Assembly: GCF_050920755.1 (NCBI RefSeq) | Contig: NZ_CP158480.1 | Span: forward strand, 2,232,001-2,296,000 | Origin: Oligella sp050920755 | GTDB lineage: Bacteria; Pseudomonadota; Gammaproteobacteria; Burkholderiales; Burkholderiaceae_B | DNA length: 64,000 nucleotides | Direction: 5' to 3' | In this document: positions 7,520 through 16,694 of the stretch, piece after piece | Position numbering within the stretch: position 1 is the stretch's first letter | Layout: each line of letters opens with the position of its first letter | Notes under the pieces: generated by a model | Told to the model about the DNA's origin: nothing | The model's database searches: none | Seen by the model: the letters and a program-made list of their open reading frames with translations, nothing else | Program-made: the position numbers and the translations under genes

Positions 7520-9310
7520 TTAATCCTCAACCTGTAAGATCGCCAAGAAGGCCTCTTGTGGAATATCCACACTACCGACCTGCTTCATGCGTTTCTTACC
7601 CTCTTTTTGCTTCTCTAAGAGCTTTTTCTTACGAGTAATATCACCGCCATAACACTTGGCCAATACGTTTTTACGTAACGCCTTGACGTTTTCACGGGCA
7701 ATAATCTCTGCACCGATAGCGCATTGAATCGCCACATCATACATCTGACGCGGAATTAACGTGCGCATCTTGGCAACCACCTCACGACCGCGTTGACGGG
7801 CATGCTGACGATGCACAATCATGGATAAGGCATCGACCTTATCACCGTTAATCAGAAGATCCACACGCACTACATCGGAGCTACGGAACTCAACAAACTC
7901 ATAGTCCATGGAAGCGTAACCACGCGACACTGACTTTAAACGGTCGAAGAAATCCAACACAATCTCGGCTAATGGCATTTCATACACCAAATTAACCTGA
8001 CGACCATGGTAAACCATGTTTTTCTGAATACCGCGCTTTTGATTACATAGGGTCATCACCGGACCCACATAATCCTGTGGCATCAATAAGCTCACCTGCA
8101 CAATAGGCTCGCGAATATCGGCAATCTCACCCACACTCGGCATACGTGAGGGTGTTTCAACCATAATCACCTTGCCGTTATTGAGCTCCACCTCGTAAAC
8201 CACCGACGGTGCGGTGGTAATGATATCCATATCAAATTCACGCTCTAAGCGCTCCTGCACAATTTCCATATGCAAAAGCCCCAAGAACCCACAACGGAAA
8301 CCGAAGCCGAGGGCCTCGGAAACCTCCGGCTCAAACATCAGGGAAGCATCGTTTAACTTAAGCTTTTCAAGCGAATCACGCAACTGATCGTATTCACTGC
8401 TTTCAACCGGATAAACGCCGGCAAAAACCTGCGGTTTAACCTCTTTAAAGCCCGGCAAAGGGGCTTCCGCTTCCTTGCCCACCACTGTGATGGTGTCGCC
8501 CACCTTGGCGTGTTCGAGCTCCTTGACGCCGGAAATAATAAAGCCCACCTCACCGGCGCTTAACTGCTTACGCTGCTCGGACTTAGGCGTAAAAACACCG
8601 ACCTGCTCACACAGGTGGGTCTGATTGGTAGACATAAAACGCATGCGATCCTTTGGCTTAAGGACGCCGTTGACAATACGTACCAACATCACCACACCGA
8701 CATAATTATCAAACCACGAGTCGATAATTAATGCCTGCAAAGGGGCCTCGGGATCGCCCACCGGGGGCTCAATTTTAGCGACAATGGCTTCGAGAATATC
8801 ATCAATCCCCAGACCGGTTTTGGCGCTGGCAGGGATGGCTTCAGACGCATCTATACCGATCACCTCCTCGATTTCCGCTTTAGCGGCATCAGGATCGGCC
8901 GAGTTAAGGTCCATTTTATTAAGTACCGGTATCACCTCTACATCCAGCTCAATGGCGGTGTAGCAAGTCGCTACCGTCTGCGCTTCTACCCCTTGAGACG
9001 CATCCACAACCAATAATGCGCCCTCACAAGCCGATAAAGAACGGCTAACCTCATAGGCGAAGTCAACGTGTCCGGGGGTATCAATTAAATTTAAATTATA
9101 AATATTGCCGTCTTTGGCCTTATAGCTCAAAGCGGCCGTCTGTGCCTTAATAGTAATACCACGCTCACGCTCAATGTCCATGGAGTCTAACACCTGAGTT
9201 GACATCTCACGCTCGGAGAGACCCCCACAACGCTGAATTAAGCGATCGGCCAGGGTTGATTTACCATGGTCGATATGGGCAATAATAGAAAAATTGCGTA
9301 TATGCTGCAT
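7520..9310 (-). CDS. lepA: elongation factor 4 (back-translocating GTPase)
   Basis: LepA (EF4) is a ribosome-binding GTPase of the EF-G type, implicated in 30S assembly and translation under stress. The 596 residues start directly with NFSIIAHIDHGKST (P-loop), followed by switch regions containing RERGITIKAQ and DTPGHVDF, and NKMDL as the G4 motif. The LepA-specific C-terminal domain ends with KCYGGDITRKKKLLEKQKEGKKRMKQVG, which is diagnostic. The gene has its own upstream spacer with a terminator hairpin for mucD at 9338-9366. Confidence 0.98.
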   Translation of the reverse strand: MQHIRNFSIIAHIDHGKSTLADRLIQRCGGLSEREMSTQVLDSMDIERERGITIKAQTAALSYKAKDGNIYNLNLIDTPGHVDFAYEVSRSLSACEGALLVVDASQGVEAQTVATCYTAIELDVEVIPVLNKMDLNSADPDAAKAEIEEVIGIDASEAIPASAKTGLGIDDILEAIVAKIEPPVGDPEAPLQALIIDSWFDNYVGVVMLVRIVNGVLKPKDRMRFMSTNQTHLCEQVGVFTPKSEQRKQLSAGEVGFIISGVKELEHAKVGDTITVVGKEAEAPLPGFKEVKPQVFAGVYPVESSEYDQLRDSLEKLKLNDASLMFEPEVSEALGFGFRCGFLGLLHMEIVQERLEREFDMDIITTAPSVVYEVELNNGKVIMVETPSRMPSVGEIADIREPIVQVSLLMPQDYVGPVMTLCNQKRGIQKNMVYHGRQVNLVYEMPLAEIVLDFFDRLKSVSRGYASMDYEFVEFRSSDVVRVDLLINGDKVDALSMIVHRQHARQRGREVVAKMRTLIPRQMYDVAIQCAIGAEIIARENVKALRKNVLAKCYGGDITRKKKLLEKQKEGKKRMKQVGSVDIPQEAFLAILQVED

Positions 9311-9337
9311 GAATTCCGAAAAAAAGCAATAAGTAAC

Positions 9338-9366
9338 AAAAAAGGCGCGTAAATTGCGCCTTTTTT
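9338..9366 (-). terminator. terminator between mucD and lepA
   Basis: AAAAAAGGCGC (9338-9348) pairs with GCGCCTTTTTT (9356-9366) around a 7-base loop. The A/T flanks make it nearly symmetrical, so it works in either direction. The mucD stop is at 9393, so this stem ends that transcript or attenuates read-through into lepA. Confidence 0.8.
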
Positions 9367-9392
9367 AGCGTTCAACCATCGTATATTGTACT

Positions 9393-10940
9393 TTATTTTT
9401 CAGGTTGAACTGCGACCCACCGCGTTAAATCATCACGTCGTATCAAGATGGCCGCATTTTTATTTTTTGCTAAGCCCTTGACCAGCTCATGATATTGCTC
9501 AACGCTCTTTACGTCCTGATCATTGACGACGAGAATAATATCACCCACCATCAGACCGGCCTCAATCGCAGCACCTTGTACATCGGTAATCACCACCCCG
9601 ATATCATTACCCAATAACTGCTGTTGAGCGGGTGATAACTCAGACACCACCAGACCTAGGCGATCGGCTTCTGCCGGTTTATCTGCCTGAGAACCACGAT
9701 CGGATTTAGCCGCCAGGGCCGCATCGCCATTTACCGCTTCGACAGTGATTTTCAACTCGACTGCCTTACCGCGACGCCATACTTCAATAATGGATTCCGT
9801 GTCAGGTCGGGTTTGACCGACTAAACGCGGTAAATCAGACCATTTTTTAATGCTTTTACCGCCAAACTTAGTAATCACATCACCGGCGCGAATACCGGCT
9901 TTTTGAGCAGGGCTACCCGGTTCGACATTACTTACTAAGGCGCCCTCAGCATTACTTAAGCCGATAGCCTCAGCCACATCCTCTTGCACCTCGGAAATGG
10001 TCACACCGATGCGACCGCGAATCACCTGACCGCTTTCCTTAAGCTGCTCAACAACCTTCATCGCTTCGTTAATCGGAATCGATAAAGAAATCCCCATAAA
10101 GCCACCGGAACGAGAAATAATCTGCGAGTTAACGCCGACGACCTTGCCGCTGAGATCAATTAAAGGGCCGCCCGAGTTACCCGGGTTCACTGCTACGTCG
10201 GTTTGAATAAAGGGTAGATAATCACCGGTATCACGATTAATCGCACTCACGATACCCGCTGTCACTGTGGAATCCAAGCCGAAAGGTGAGCCGATGGCCA
10301 AGACCCATTGACCCTTTTGTAAATCATCAGAACCACCGATGGCTAAAGGCTCTAAGCCATTTGCCTGGACTTTCAGTAAAGCGAGGTCGGTACGCTCATC
10401 GGTACCAATCACCTCAGCAGTCAACTCCTTACCGTCATTAAGCGTCACGATAATTTTTGAGGCCTTATCAATCACGTGATTATTAGTGATGATATAACCA
10501 TCTTCAGAGATAATGAAACCGGAACCGACACTGCTGGGCACTTGACGCTCGGCACGGTCACCCTGCTGCGGTGCGCGGCGCTCATTATCACGGCGCTGAC
10601 CCGGGAACCCGAAATCAGGTCCGAAGAAGAAGCGGAAAATCTCCTCCATATCCTGATCCATACCGAAGCGACCGCCACCATAGTCACGCACCGGCACAGA
10701 TTCCATGGTGCGGATATTGACCACACCGGCTTCTGTCTTGGCTACGATCTCGGTAAAGTCCGGTAACGCAACCAAGCGATTGGTCTGCGGCTGCACGCTA
10801 GGCGCGGCTTGATTCGAAGCATTCGTATCTTGCTTAACCACCGGTGAAGGTACAAGCTTATTATTATCTTGAGCAAAGGCCTGACCGCCCAATAAACTCA
10901 TGGCTAATAAAGTGGATACAAAGGTTTTTTTCACTAACAT
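9393..10940 (-). CDS. mucD: periplasmic serine protease, DegP/MucD type
   Basis: The 515-residue HtrA-family protease and chaperone degrades misfolded envelope proteins. A signal peptide spans residues 1-23 (cleavage after GQAFA). The catalytic triad is H155 in TNNHVID, D185 in DERTDLALL and S256 in GNSGGPL. Two PDZ domains follow (about 290-385 and 425-510). A glycine/phenylalanine-rich loop (about 88-115) with basic residues precedes the protease core, as in HtrA LA loops. Its position after rseA-rseB is the algU-mucA-mucB-mucD arrangement of pseudomonads, hence the symbol; degP or degQ would be equivalent labels. Confidence 0.94.
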   Translation of the reverse strand: MLVKKTFVSTLLAMSLLGGQAFAQDNNKLVPSPVVKQDTNASNQAAPSVQPQTNRLVALPDFTEIVAKTEAGVVNIRTMESVPVRDYGGGRFGMDQDMEEIFRFFFGPDFGFPGQRRDNERRAPQQGDRAERQVPSSVGSGFIISEDGYIITNNHVIDKASKIIVTLNDGKELTAEVIGTDERTDLALLKVQANGLEPLAIGGSDDLQKGQWVLAIGSPFGLDSTVTAGIVSAINRDTGDYLPFIQTDVAVNPGNSGGPLIDLSGKVVGVNSQIISRSGGFMGISLSIPINEAMKVVEQLKESGQVIRGRIGVTISEVQEDVAEAIGLSNAEGALVSNVEPGSPAQKAGIRAGDVITKFGGKSIKKWSDLPRLVGQTRPDTESIIEVWRRGKAVELKITVEAVNGDAALAAKSDRGSQADKPAEADRLGLVVSELSPAQQQLLGNDIGVVITDVQGAAIEAGLMVGDIILVVNDQDVKSVEQYHELVKGLAKNKNAAILIRRDDLTRWVAVQPEK

Positions 10941-10979
10941 AAAAATGTCCTTGAATACTGATGTATAAAGTTTAAGCGC

Positions 10980-12017
10980 CTACTCTGCAAGCGAACGATG
11001 CTGAGCCGACTCCGCTACCGCTTGTAAAGTCGCGATAGGTATCGCTCCTAAGGCGGTAAGCCAATAGTTGCCTAAGCGTCTACTGTAAATATTAACCGGG
11101 CCCTCGACCAGATCGGATTGACCATAGTGCTCCCGCTCCTGCTGATCCAGCTCTTGAATAAACAGAGAAAAGGATGAGAGACCGTCTGAAAGGGTTAGTT
11201 GTCGAACCTCTTTTTTTGTTCCCATCAATAATTTAAAACTGGTAACTTTTTGAAAACCGCTAGGCAAGGTAAAATCCCAACCCTCGGCCGCTAAATCAAC
11301 CTCATCGCTACGCGGCTTCAGATGCTCCCAATTCACATATTCATGCTCAGTTTGAATGGCATCAGCATCTAACTGATCGTCAAAAAGCACTTGGGTAAAA
11401 GTCGTCTGACTAACAATTTGCTGCTTTAAATTAACCGTCTCGATCTGCAGTAATAAACGCTTAACCGGTTCAACACACAGTCTAAAACCGTAGCGCTTAT
11501 CATCACGCGGTTCTAAAAGAATTTTTTTACACGGAATACCGGCAACTCGGCCCGGCACCTTCAACTCATGCGCAAAGTAATAATTCGCAATACCGCTTGC
11601 TTTGGTCAATAATAAACCGGGAAACTCATGATCTCTAATCGGCGTACTAATCACAATCTGCCTATCAGGGAATAATTGAATTTGTTGATTGTCCGTGCGC
11701 AAAACCTCGATTGGACTATCGTCCATGGAGTAAATACGACGTAATAAATGATTGTCTTGGTACAGATTGGTAATCGCCGAAGTCACTAAGTGCTGATTAG
11801 CCCAGTGTGATACAAAAACGCCCTGATAATTCACCTGATCGGAAGCCAGTTGAATCTGCGTAAGCAATTGCTCCAGATTCAGTTCCTCAATCTCCTGTCC
11901 CACTTGACTATCGGCAGGCGCAGTCGGCTCGGACTGTGCAGCAGCCATGCCGCCTAACGCCAAGCTTAAAAGCAGCGCAGGCACTAGGACGCGGGCATGA
12001 TGCATCAGCTTAATCAT
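10980..12017 (-). CDS. rseB: sigma-E regulatory protein RseB/MucB
   Basis: RseB is a periplasmic sensor that binds RseA and protects it from DegS cleavage until lipid or lipopolysaccharide signals displace it. The 345 residues begin with a signal peptide (about 1-27, ending GGMAAAQ). The large lipoprotein-like fold has NYQGVFVSHWANQHL near the start, typical of MucB. The smaller C-terminal domain includes WDFTLPSGFQKV. The start overlaps the end of rseA by 4 bases (ATGA), so the two are translationally coupled. Confidence 0.92.
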   Translation of the reverse strand: MIKLMHHARVLVPALLLSLALGGMAAAQSEPTAPADSQVGQEIEELNLEQLLTQIQLASDQVNYQGVFVSHWANQHLVTSAITNLYQDNHLLRRIYSMDDSPIEVLRTDNQQIQLFPDRQIVISTPIRDHEFPGLLLTKASGIANYYFAHELKVPGRVAGIPCKKILLEPRDDKRYGFRLCVEPVKRLLLQIETVNLKQQIVSQTTFTQVLFDDQLDADAIQTEHEYVNWEHLKPRSDEVDLAAEGWDFTLPSGFQKVTSFKLLMGTKKEVRQLTLSDGLSSFSLFIQELDQQEREHYGQSDLVEGPVNIYSRRLGNYWLTALGAIPIATLQAVAESAQHRSLAE

Positions 12018-12874
12018 TGAGCGAAACCTGTACCTTGGTAATTAACCTGCATAAATGGCGTTTGTGCGGACATATCGCTGTGTGAACGCAAGTACTCCGG
12101 ATAAGTACGACGACGCTCTTCAGCACCGGCACGAGCAGAAGCAGCTGCAGCCGGTGCACTGACCACCACGGTCGGCGCATAACTGAAGCTACGAATCGGA
12201 CTGTATTCGACAATTTCGGCCGGTGAAGTAGGCGCAGACTCAGCTGCCGCGATGATTGCTGACGATGAGGCTGCGGGAGCTGTAGGGGCTGCGGGAGCTG
12301 CACTCACTGATGCCCTTGCCGCTGCAGTTGCTGACTCGGCAGCGGCGCTCGCTGTCGGTGTATTTGCCACTAAGACCGGGGTACCGATGTCGGCGGCGGA
12401 TTGAATATCACTCGATTGAAAAATATTGTACGTCATGATGGTAGCAAAAGCGGCCGCCACGCCACCGGCAACAAAGGCCAAACGTGTCTTAGCGCGTGGC
12501 GGGATCGGATGAATGCGCGCACTCGCCGCAGGTCTTGCCGCCGAGCTCGGGGCAGATTTAAAAGCACCGTCAGTGCCGGTTGCCACGAGTGGCTCCTGCC
12601 ACTCGACCGTATCCTCCGGCACATGCGCCGGCTCCGCCGCTAAAGCCCTGGACAAGCGCATTGAAAAAAGATCGGAAGTACGAATCGCTAAGCTGCCGTC
12701 ACGCATCACATCACTGATCAAATGATAGCGCTTAAGCTCAGCACATTGCCCATCATCCATAGCGTCCAGCAACGCATCCAACTCCGCAACGCTTAATTCA
12801 CCATCTAAAAAAGCGCTCAGACGCTCTGCTTGATCGATGTGCTTAGCAGCTGATAAATCCATTGTGTTGTTCAT
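12014..12874 (-). CDS. rseA: anti-sigma-E factor RseA/MucA, with long Ala-rich periplasmic part
   Basis: RseA holds sigma-E inactive at the inner membrane and is destroyed by regulated proteolysis. The cytoplasmic anti-sigma domain contains AERLSAFLDGELSVAELDALL (about 16-36). One membrane segment lies near residues 125-150 (LAFVAGGVAAAFATIMTYNIF). The periplasmic part is rich in Ala, Ser and Pro (about 165-250) before a terminal PEYLRSHSDMS...FMQVNYQGTGFAQ. At 286 residues it is longer than E. coli RseA (216) because of that low-complexity stretch. It is between rpoE and rseB. Confidence 0.92.
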   Translation of the reverse strand: MNNTMDLSAAKHIDQAERLSAFLDGELSVAELDALLDAMDDGQCAELKRYHLISDVMRDGSLAIRTSDLFSMRLSRALAAEPAHVPEDTVEWQEPLVATGTDGAFKSAPSSAARPAASARIHPIPPRAKTRLAFVAGGVAAAFATIMTYNIFQSSDIQSAADIGTPVLVANTPTASAAAESATAAARASVSAAPAAPTAPAASSSAIIAAAESAPTSPAEIVEYSPIRSFSYAPTVVVSAPAAAASARAGAEERRRTYPEYLRSHSDMSAQTPFMQVNYQGTGFAQ

Positions 12875-12900
12875 TTACAAGACATCCTTTTGCCGGGCAA

Positions 12901-13506
12901 CTACCACGGTCTACCATCACCATCGCTACCCAATAACGACTTGAGACGCTCTGAAATCGCCTCACGTGCCCTGAAAATACGCGATCTGACTGTACCGACA
13001 GGACAATCCATCGCACTCGCAATTTCCTCGTAGCTTAAGCCCTCAAGCTCTCGCAAGACAATCGCCTGGCGCAACTGCTCAGGCAGTTCATCCAACGCCT
13101 CCTGCAACGCCTCTAAAATCTCGCGATTGTGCATATGTGTTTCAGGGGTTTCTCCATCTGTTAGATTATCTAACAAAGAAAAAGTTTCACCATCTTGACT
13201 TTCCAGTTGATCTGAGACAAAAACCTGATTTTGCTTGCTGGAAATATGATTTCTGGCCGTATTTACCGCAATCCGATACAGCCAGGTATAAAAAGCGCTT
13301 TCGTTGCGAAACTTAGGCAAGGCTCGATAGGCCTTTAAAAAGGTCTCCTGTGCCACGTCTTCAATATCGCTTTGATTATATAAAATACGCCCTAAAAGCC
13401 GTAAGATGCGTCGTTGATACTTACTGACCAGTAACTCAAAAGCCCGTTTTTCACCGGCTTGTGCTCTTTTTACAAGGGCTGCGTCTATTTCCCGCTCTGT
13501 ACTCAT
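12901..13506 (-). CDS. rpoE: extracytoplasmic stress sigma factor sigma-E (AlgU/RpoE)
   Basis: This 201-residue ECF sigma factor directs transcription of envelope stress genes. Region 2 is FELLVSKYQRRILRLLGRIL through FLKAYRALPKFRNESAFYTWLYRIAVNTARNH. Region 4 ends with LRELEGLSYEEIASAMDCPVGTVRSRIFRAREA. ATG 13506 (MSTEREID) is preceded by CAGGAG at normal spacing; a frame extension to 13527 lacks such support. The ribosome site lies inside the end of the upstream YgfX-like gene, so the two are linked. Confidence 0.97.
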   Translation of the reverse strand: MSTEREIDAALVKRAQAGEKRAFELLVSKYQRRILRLLGRILYNQSDIEDVAQETFLKAYRALPKFRNESAFYTWLYRIAVNTARNHISSKQNQVFVSDQLESQDGETFSLLDNLTDGETPETHMHNREILEALQEALDELPEQLRQAIVLRELEGLSYEEIASAMDCPVGTVRSRIFRAREAISERLKSLLGSDGDGRPW

Positions 13507-13508
13507 GC

Positions 13509-13961
13509 CTAAATCTCCTGAGACCAATTATGACATAAGGCATTAAAGCGGCGCTTCTCTTGTGCTTTTAAACTATGTAAGCAAATGATTAATTGATGAC
13601 GCTTGCCGTCCTCTCCCTGCATCAGCAAATGGCACCAAAATAAGACATAGCGCACAGCAATCGGCTTACAGCGGATTGCCGTGCCCTCCGTTACGCCATC
13701 CCTTGCACCGTCAATCGTAGCGTCGACCGCAGGATAATACCGACAATCACCCTCAGGACTTAAAGAAAGTCGCCAAGTCGCTTTGGGCGCATGCGCTTTT
13801 AAAAAAACAAATAGCAGTGAAGCTATCAGGCAGGCAGTAATAAATCCGAAAAAAAGTAACACAGTCAGCCAGATTAAGCCGGTCTTAAAAAAAATCGCAT
13901 AAGCGCTCGGCTTAATCTCTAGACTCTGATACCAAACTCGGTTTAAAACAGGAGAGGACAT
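13509..13961 (-). CDS. YgfX/CptA-like membrane protein upstream of rpoE
   Basis: The 150-residue product has a short N-terminal segment, a long hydrophobic hairpin (about 24-54) and a cytoplasmic part ending GEDGKRHQLIICLHSLKAQEKRRFNALCHNW. The end resembles YgfX of E. coli (SDGGKRQHLWL...SMDEAEWRDLRRIL, recalled), as does the WRL...C/R..P pattern. YgfX is described as toxin CptA, paired with SdhE, acting on FtsZ and MreB. No sdhE lies nearby, so a toxin role is unproven. From memory, similar proteins sit near rpoE/algU in pseudomonads. The stop is 2 bases before the rpoE start. Confidence 0.65.
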   Translation of the reverse strand: MSSPVLNRVWYQSLEIKPSAYAIFFKTGLIWLTVLLFFGFITACLIASLLFVFLKAHAPKATWRLSLSPEGDCRYYPAVDATIDGARDGVTEGTAIRCKPIAVRYVLFWCHLLMQGEDGKRHQLIICLHSLKAQEKRRFNALCHNWSQEI

Positions 13962-13970
13962 GCGGTACTA

Positions 13971-15200
13971 CTAAACTTTTTTAACAACCATCGAGCCGTT
14001 AGTACCACCGAAACCGAATGAGTTGGATAAAGCGTATTCGATCGCTACATCACGTGCTTCATTGGCACAATAGTCTAAATCACACTCAGGATCTTGGTTG
14101 AAAATATTAATGGTCGGTGGCGACTTCTGATGATAAACCGCTAAGGTCGCAAACACGCCCTCAATACCACCCGCAGCACCTAATAAGTGACCGGTCATGG
14201 ATTTGGTAGAGTTAACCACGACATTATGCGCATGATCGCCTAAAGCCAACTTAAGCGCTTTAGTCTCATTGACATCACCAAGCGGTGTAGAAGTACCATG
14301 AGCATTTACATAATTAATCTGATCAGGATTAATGCCGGCATTTCTGAGGGCATTAACCATACCGCGACGAGGACCGTCTTCGTTAGGCGCCGTAATATGA
14401 TGCGCGTCGGAACTCATACCGTAACCGACTAATTCACCGTAAATCTTGGCACCGCGCTTTTTAGCATGCTCATACTCTTCGAGTACCATCACACCGGCAC
14501 CCTCACCCAATACGAAACCGTCACGGTCAACATCCCAAGGACGTGAAGCAGTGGTAGGATCATCATTGCGAGTAGAAAGTGCGCGCATCGCTGCAAAACC
14601 ACCGATACCTAAAGGTGATACGGTGGATTCGGCACCGCCGGCAATCATAATGTCGGCATCGCCATACTCAATCAGACGACCGGCATCGCCGATAGAATGC
14701 AAACCGGTAGTACACGCCGACACCATCGCATAGCTCGGCCCCTTAAGACCCAGCATAATAGTAAGATGACCTGAAATTAAATTAATTAATGAGGCAGGCA
14801 CAAAGAAAGGATTAATACGACGCGGACCCTTATCAAGGTAGGCAGTCTGCGTTTCCTCGATACGCGGTAAACCACCGATTCCGGAGCTGACGATCACGCC
14901 GGCACGCTCCGGGTTAATCTGATTAATATCCAGTCCGGAATCCTGCCACGCATCCAAGCTCGCAGCTATACCGTAATGAATAAAGGTATCCATCTGCTTA
15001 GCCTCTCTTGCAGCAATATACTTAGTGACGTCAAAGTCCTTGACCTCACCGGCAATCTGAGAGTTGAATTCACTCGCATCAAAACGGGTAATCGGACCAA
15101 TACCTGAGCGGCCATTGACCAGATTATCCCAAGCGGAATCAATGGTATTTCCAACAGGTGACACAATGCCCAAGCCTGTTATGACTACTCGTCTTCTCAC
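13971..15200 (-). CDS. fabF: 3-oxoacyl-ACP synthase II
   Basis: FabF elongates acyl-ACP with malonyl-ACP and is responsible for temperature control of unsaturated chains. The 409 residues include the nucleophile C163 in SACTTGLHS, and the two catalytic histidines in NAHGTSTPLGD and KSMTGHLLGAAG. The C-terminal motif NSFGFGGTNGS is intact. It lies after acpP and before the YgfX-like gene and rpoE. A terminator-like stem separates it from acpP, so its expression may be lower than that of the carrier protein. Confidence 0.98.
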   Translation of the reverse strand: MRRRVVITGLGIVSPVGNTIDSAWDNLVNGRSGIGPITRFDASEFNSQIAGEVKDFDVTKYIAAREAKQMDTFIHYGIAASLDAWQDSGLDINQINPERAGVIVSSGIGGLPRIEETQTAYLDKGPRRINPFFVPASLINLISGHLTIMLGLKGPSYAMVSACTTGLHSIGDAGRLIEYGDADIMIAGGAESTVSPLGIGGFAAMRALSTRNDDPTTASRPWDVDRDGFVLGEGAGVMVLEEYEHAKKRGAKIYGELVGYGMSSDAHHITAPNEDGPRRGMVNALRNAGINPDQINYVNAHGTSTPLGDVNETKALKLALGDHAHNVVVNSTKSMTGHLLGAAGGIEGVFATLAVYHQKSPPTINIFNQDPECDLDYCANEARDVAIEYALSNSFGFGGTNGSMVVKKV

Positions 15201-15245
15201 AGAACACTCCTTAATGAGTTGTTAGTTTTTGTTCTAAAAAAATGA

Positions 15246-15311
15246 CAAAAAAACCGCCTAAGCCTGCTAGTTGTGCCAGCCATACTGTACACAAAAGACG
15301 GTCTAGGCGGT
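15246..15311 (-). terminator. terminator or attenuator between acpP and fabF
   Basis: Read on the minus strand, ACCGCCTA (15304-15311) pairs with TAGGCGGT (15253-15260), followed by seven T residues (15246-15252). The loop is long, about 43 bases, and extra pairs can form inside. Partial termination here would favour high acpP mRNA relative to fabF. Confidence 0.7.
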
Positions 15312-15333
15312 AATATGAAAATCACCCAAGCGA

Positions 15334-15573
15334 TTACTTCTTGTTAGCAGTGATGAAATCAATTGCTTGTTGAACAGTAGTGATTTTCTCTGCTTCTTCG
15401 TCAGGGATTTCGGTTTCGAACTCGTCTTCTAAGCACATAACCAACTCAACCATATCAAGAGAGTCAGCGCCTAAGTCATCCAGGAAAGAAGACTCATTTT
15501 TTACCTCAGACTCGTCCTTAATTGCTAATTGTTCAGCAATAATGCTCTTGACGCGTTGTTCGATGCTATCCAT
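15334..15573 (-). CDS. acpP: acyl carrier protein
   Basis: The 79-residue acidic protein carries acyl chains on a phosphopantetheine arm attached to S38 in the motif GADSLDMVEL. It closely resembles standard ACP (MDSIEQRVKSIIAEQL). Translation from 15573 follows GGAG at good spacing; an in-frame upstream start at 15594 adds MSLLEIY and is unlikely. It sits between fabG and fabF, the normal order. Confidence 0.98.
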   Translation of the reverse strand: MDSIEQRVKSIIAEQLAIKDESEVKNESSFLDDLGADSLDMVELVMCLEDEFETEIPDEEAEKITTVQQAIDFITANKK

Positions 15574-15899
15574 GTATATCTCCAAAAGGGACATGCCCTT
15601 AATAGTTAAAAACTAATGGCCAAAAATATGACCCATATTGTGATTAATCGTTTTGAACTACTCAAGTCTAAGCAAAATGCATGCTCAGTTCAAGTAGATA
15701 AAACACCCAAAAATTGCAATGTGCAGTGTTCAAAACTGCATTTTAGACAAAAACACTGCAATGTTCATTAAATAAGCCGCTTAGAACAATAATTTTCCTA
15801 TTTTGCGACTATTTTTACTACAGATCTGCTTAATTTAAACGCTCAATCAGTGTAAAAAAAAGCAGATCCCGAATAAAACCTACTTATGTAATGCAGTGA
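15574..15899 (-). promoter_or_regulatory. fabG-acpP intergenic region with inverted repeat
   Basis: This 326-base AT-rich spacer holds no gene that I can support. It contains TGCAGTGTT (15722-15730) and AACACTGCA (15752-15760), a perfect 9-base inverted repeat with a 21-base spacer. TGCAATG also recurs beside each arm. It probably contains an acpP promoter, but I see no convincing -35/-10 pair. The repeat could be an operator or an mRNA hairpin. Confidence 0.4.
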
Positions 15900-16643
15900 T
15901 TACTGCATAAACATACCGCCATTAACATGCAAGGTAGTACCGGTAATATACGATGCTTGCGGGCTGGCTAAAAACACCACGGCATTGGCCACGTCCTCAG
16001 GCTGACCCAAACGTGACAAAGGAATACGTGACAATAAAGCCTCGGCCACGTCCTCACCCAAGGAACGTGTCATATCGGTATCGATAAAACCGGGAGCAAC
16101 GCAGTTAACCGTGATATTACGGCTACCCAATTCGCTGGCTAAGCTACGGCTCATACCGGCCACGGCTGCCTTAGCTGCAGCATAGTTAGCTTGGCCCGGG
16201 TTACCCAATGAAGCAATTACCGAGGTTAGATTAATAATACGACCCTCGCGCGCCTTCATCATCGGACGCATTACACCACGGCTGAGACGGAAAACGGCGT
16301 TAAGATTCGTCTGAATCACCTCTAACCAATCCTCATCCTTCATGCGCATGGCAAGACTGTCGCGCGTAATACCGGCGTTATTGACCAGAATATGCGGACC
16401 GCCCTCCTTGGCAAGCTCGGCTAATAACTCATCACAAGCGGCATCATCAGTAACATTTAACACCACACCGCGGCCACCGTATGACTCCAGTTCCTTGGTG
16501 ATACCCTCGGCACCCTGCTCTGTCGTAGCGGTTCCCACCACAATCGCACCCTGCTCGGCCAGCGCCTTGGCGACTGCTTTACCGATCCCTCTGGAAGCAC
16601 CGGTAACGAGAGCTATTTTATCCTTTAAAACTTTTTCCGACAT
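15900..16643 (-). CDS. fabG: 3-oxoacyl-ACP reductase
   Basis: FabG reduces 3-oxoacyl-ACP with NADPH. The 247-residue short-chain dehydrogenase has the cofactor motif TGASRGIG (14-21), NNAG near residue 87, and the catalytic serine, tyrosine and lysine in NLTSVIASLGNPGQANYAAAK. The end HVNGGMFMQ is typical of FabG. It follows fabD and precedes acpP. Confidence 0.97.
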   Translation of the reverse strand: MSEKVLKDKIALVTGASRGIGKAVAKALAEQGAIVVGTATTEQGAEGITKELESYGGRGVVLNVTDDAACDELLAELAKEGGPHILVNNAGITRDSLAMRMKDEDWLEVIQTNLNAVFRLSRGVMRPMMKAREGRIINLTSVIASLGNPGQANYAAAKAAVAGMSRSLASELGSRNITVNCVAPGFIDTDMTRSLGEDVAEALLSRIPLSRLGQPEDVANAVVFLASPQASYITGTTLHVNGGMFMQ

Positions 16644-16694
16644 CTATCTTTATCCTAAAAAAAAACGCTTATAAAAGCAATTACTGTAAGGCGA

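Noticed and set aside
10476..10766. Plus-strand open frame of 96 codons inside mucD
   Set aside because: It lies opposite a well-supported protease gene, lacks a ribosome site and has no recognisable sequence.
13962..13970. A sigma-E promoter in front of the rpoE genes
   Set aside because: The spacer to fabF is only 9 bases and I did not find a GAACTT...TCTGA pair there; any such promoter would have to lie within fabF and was not confirmed.
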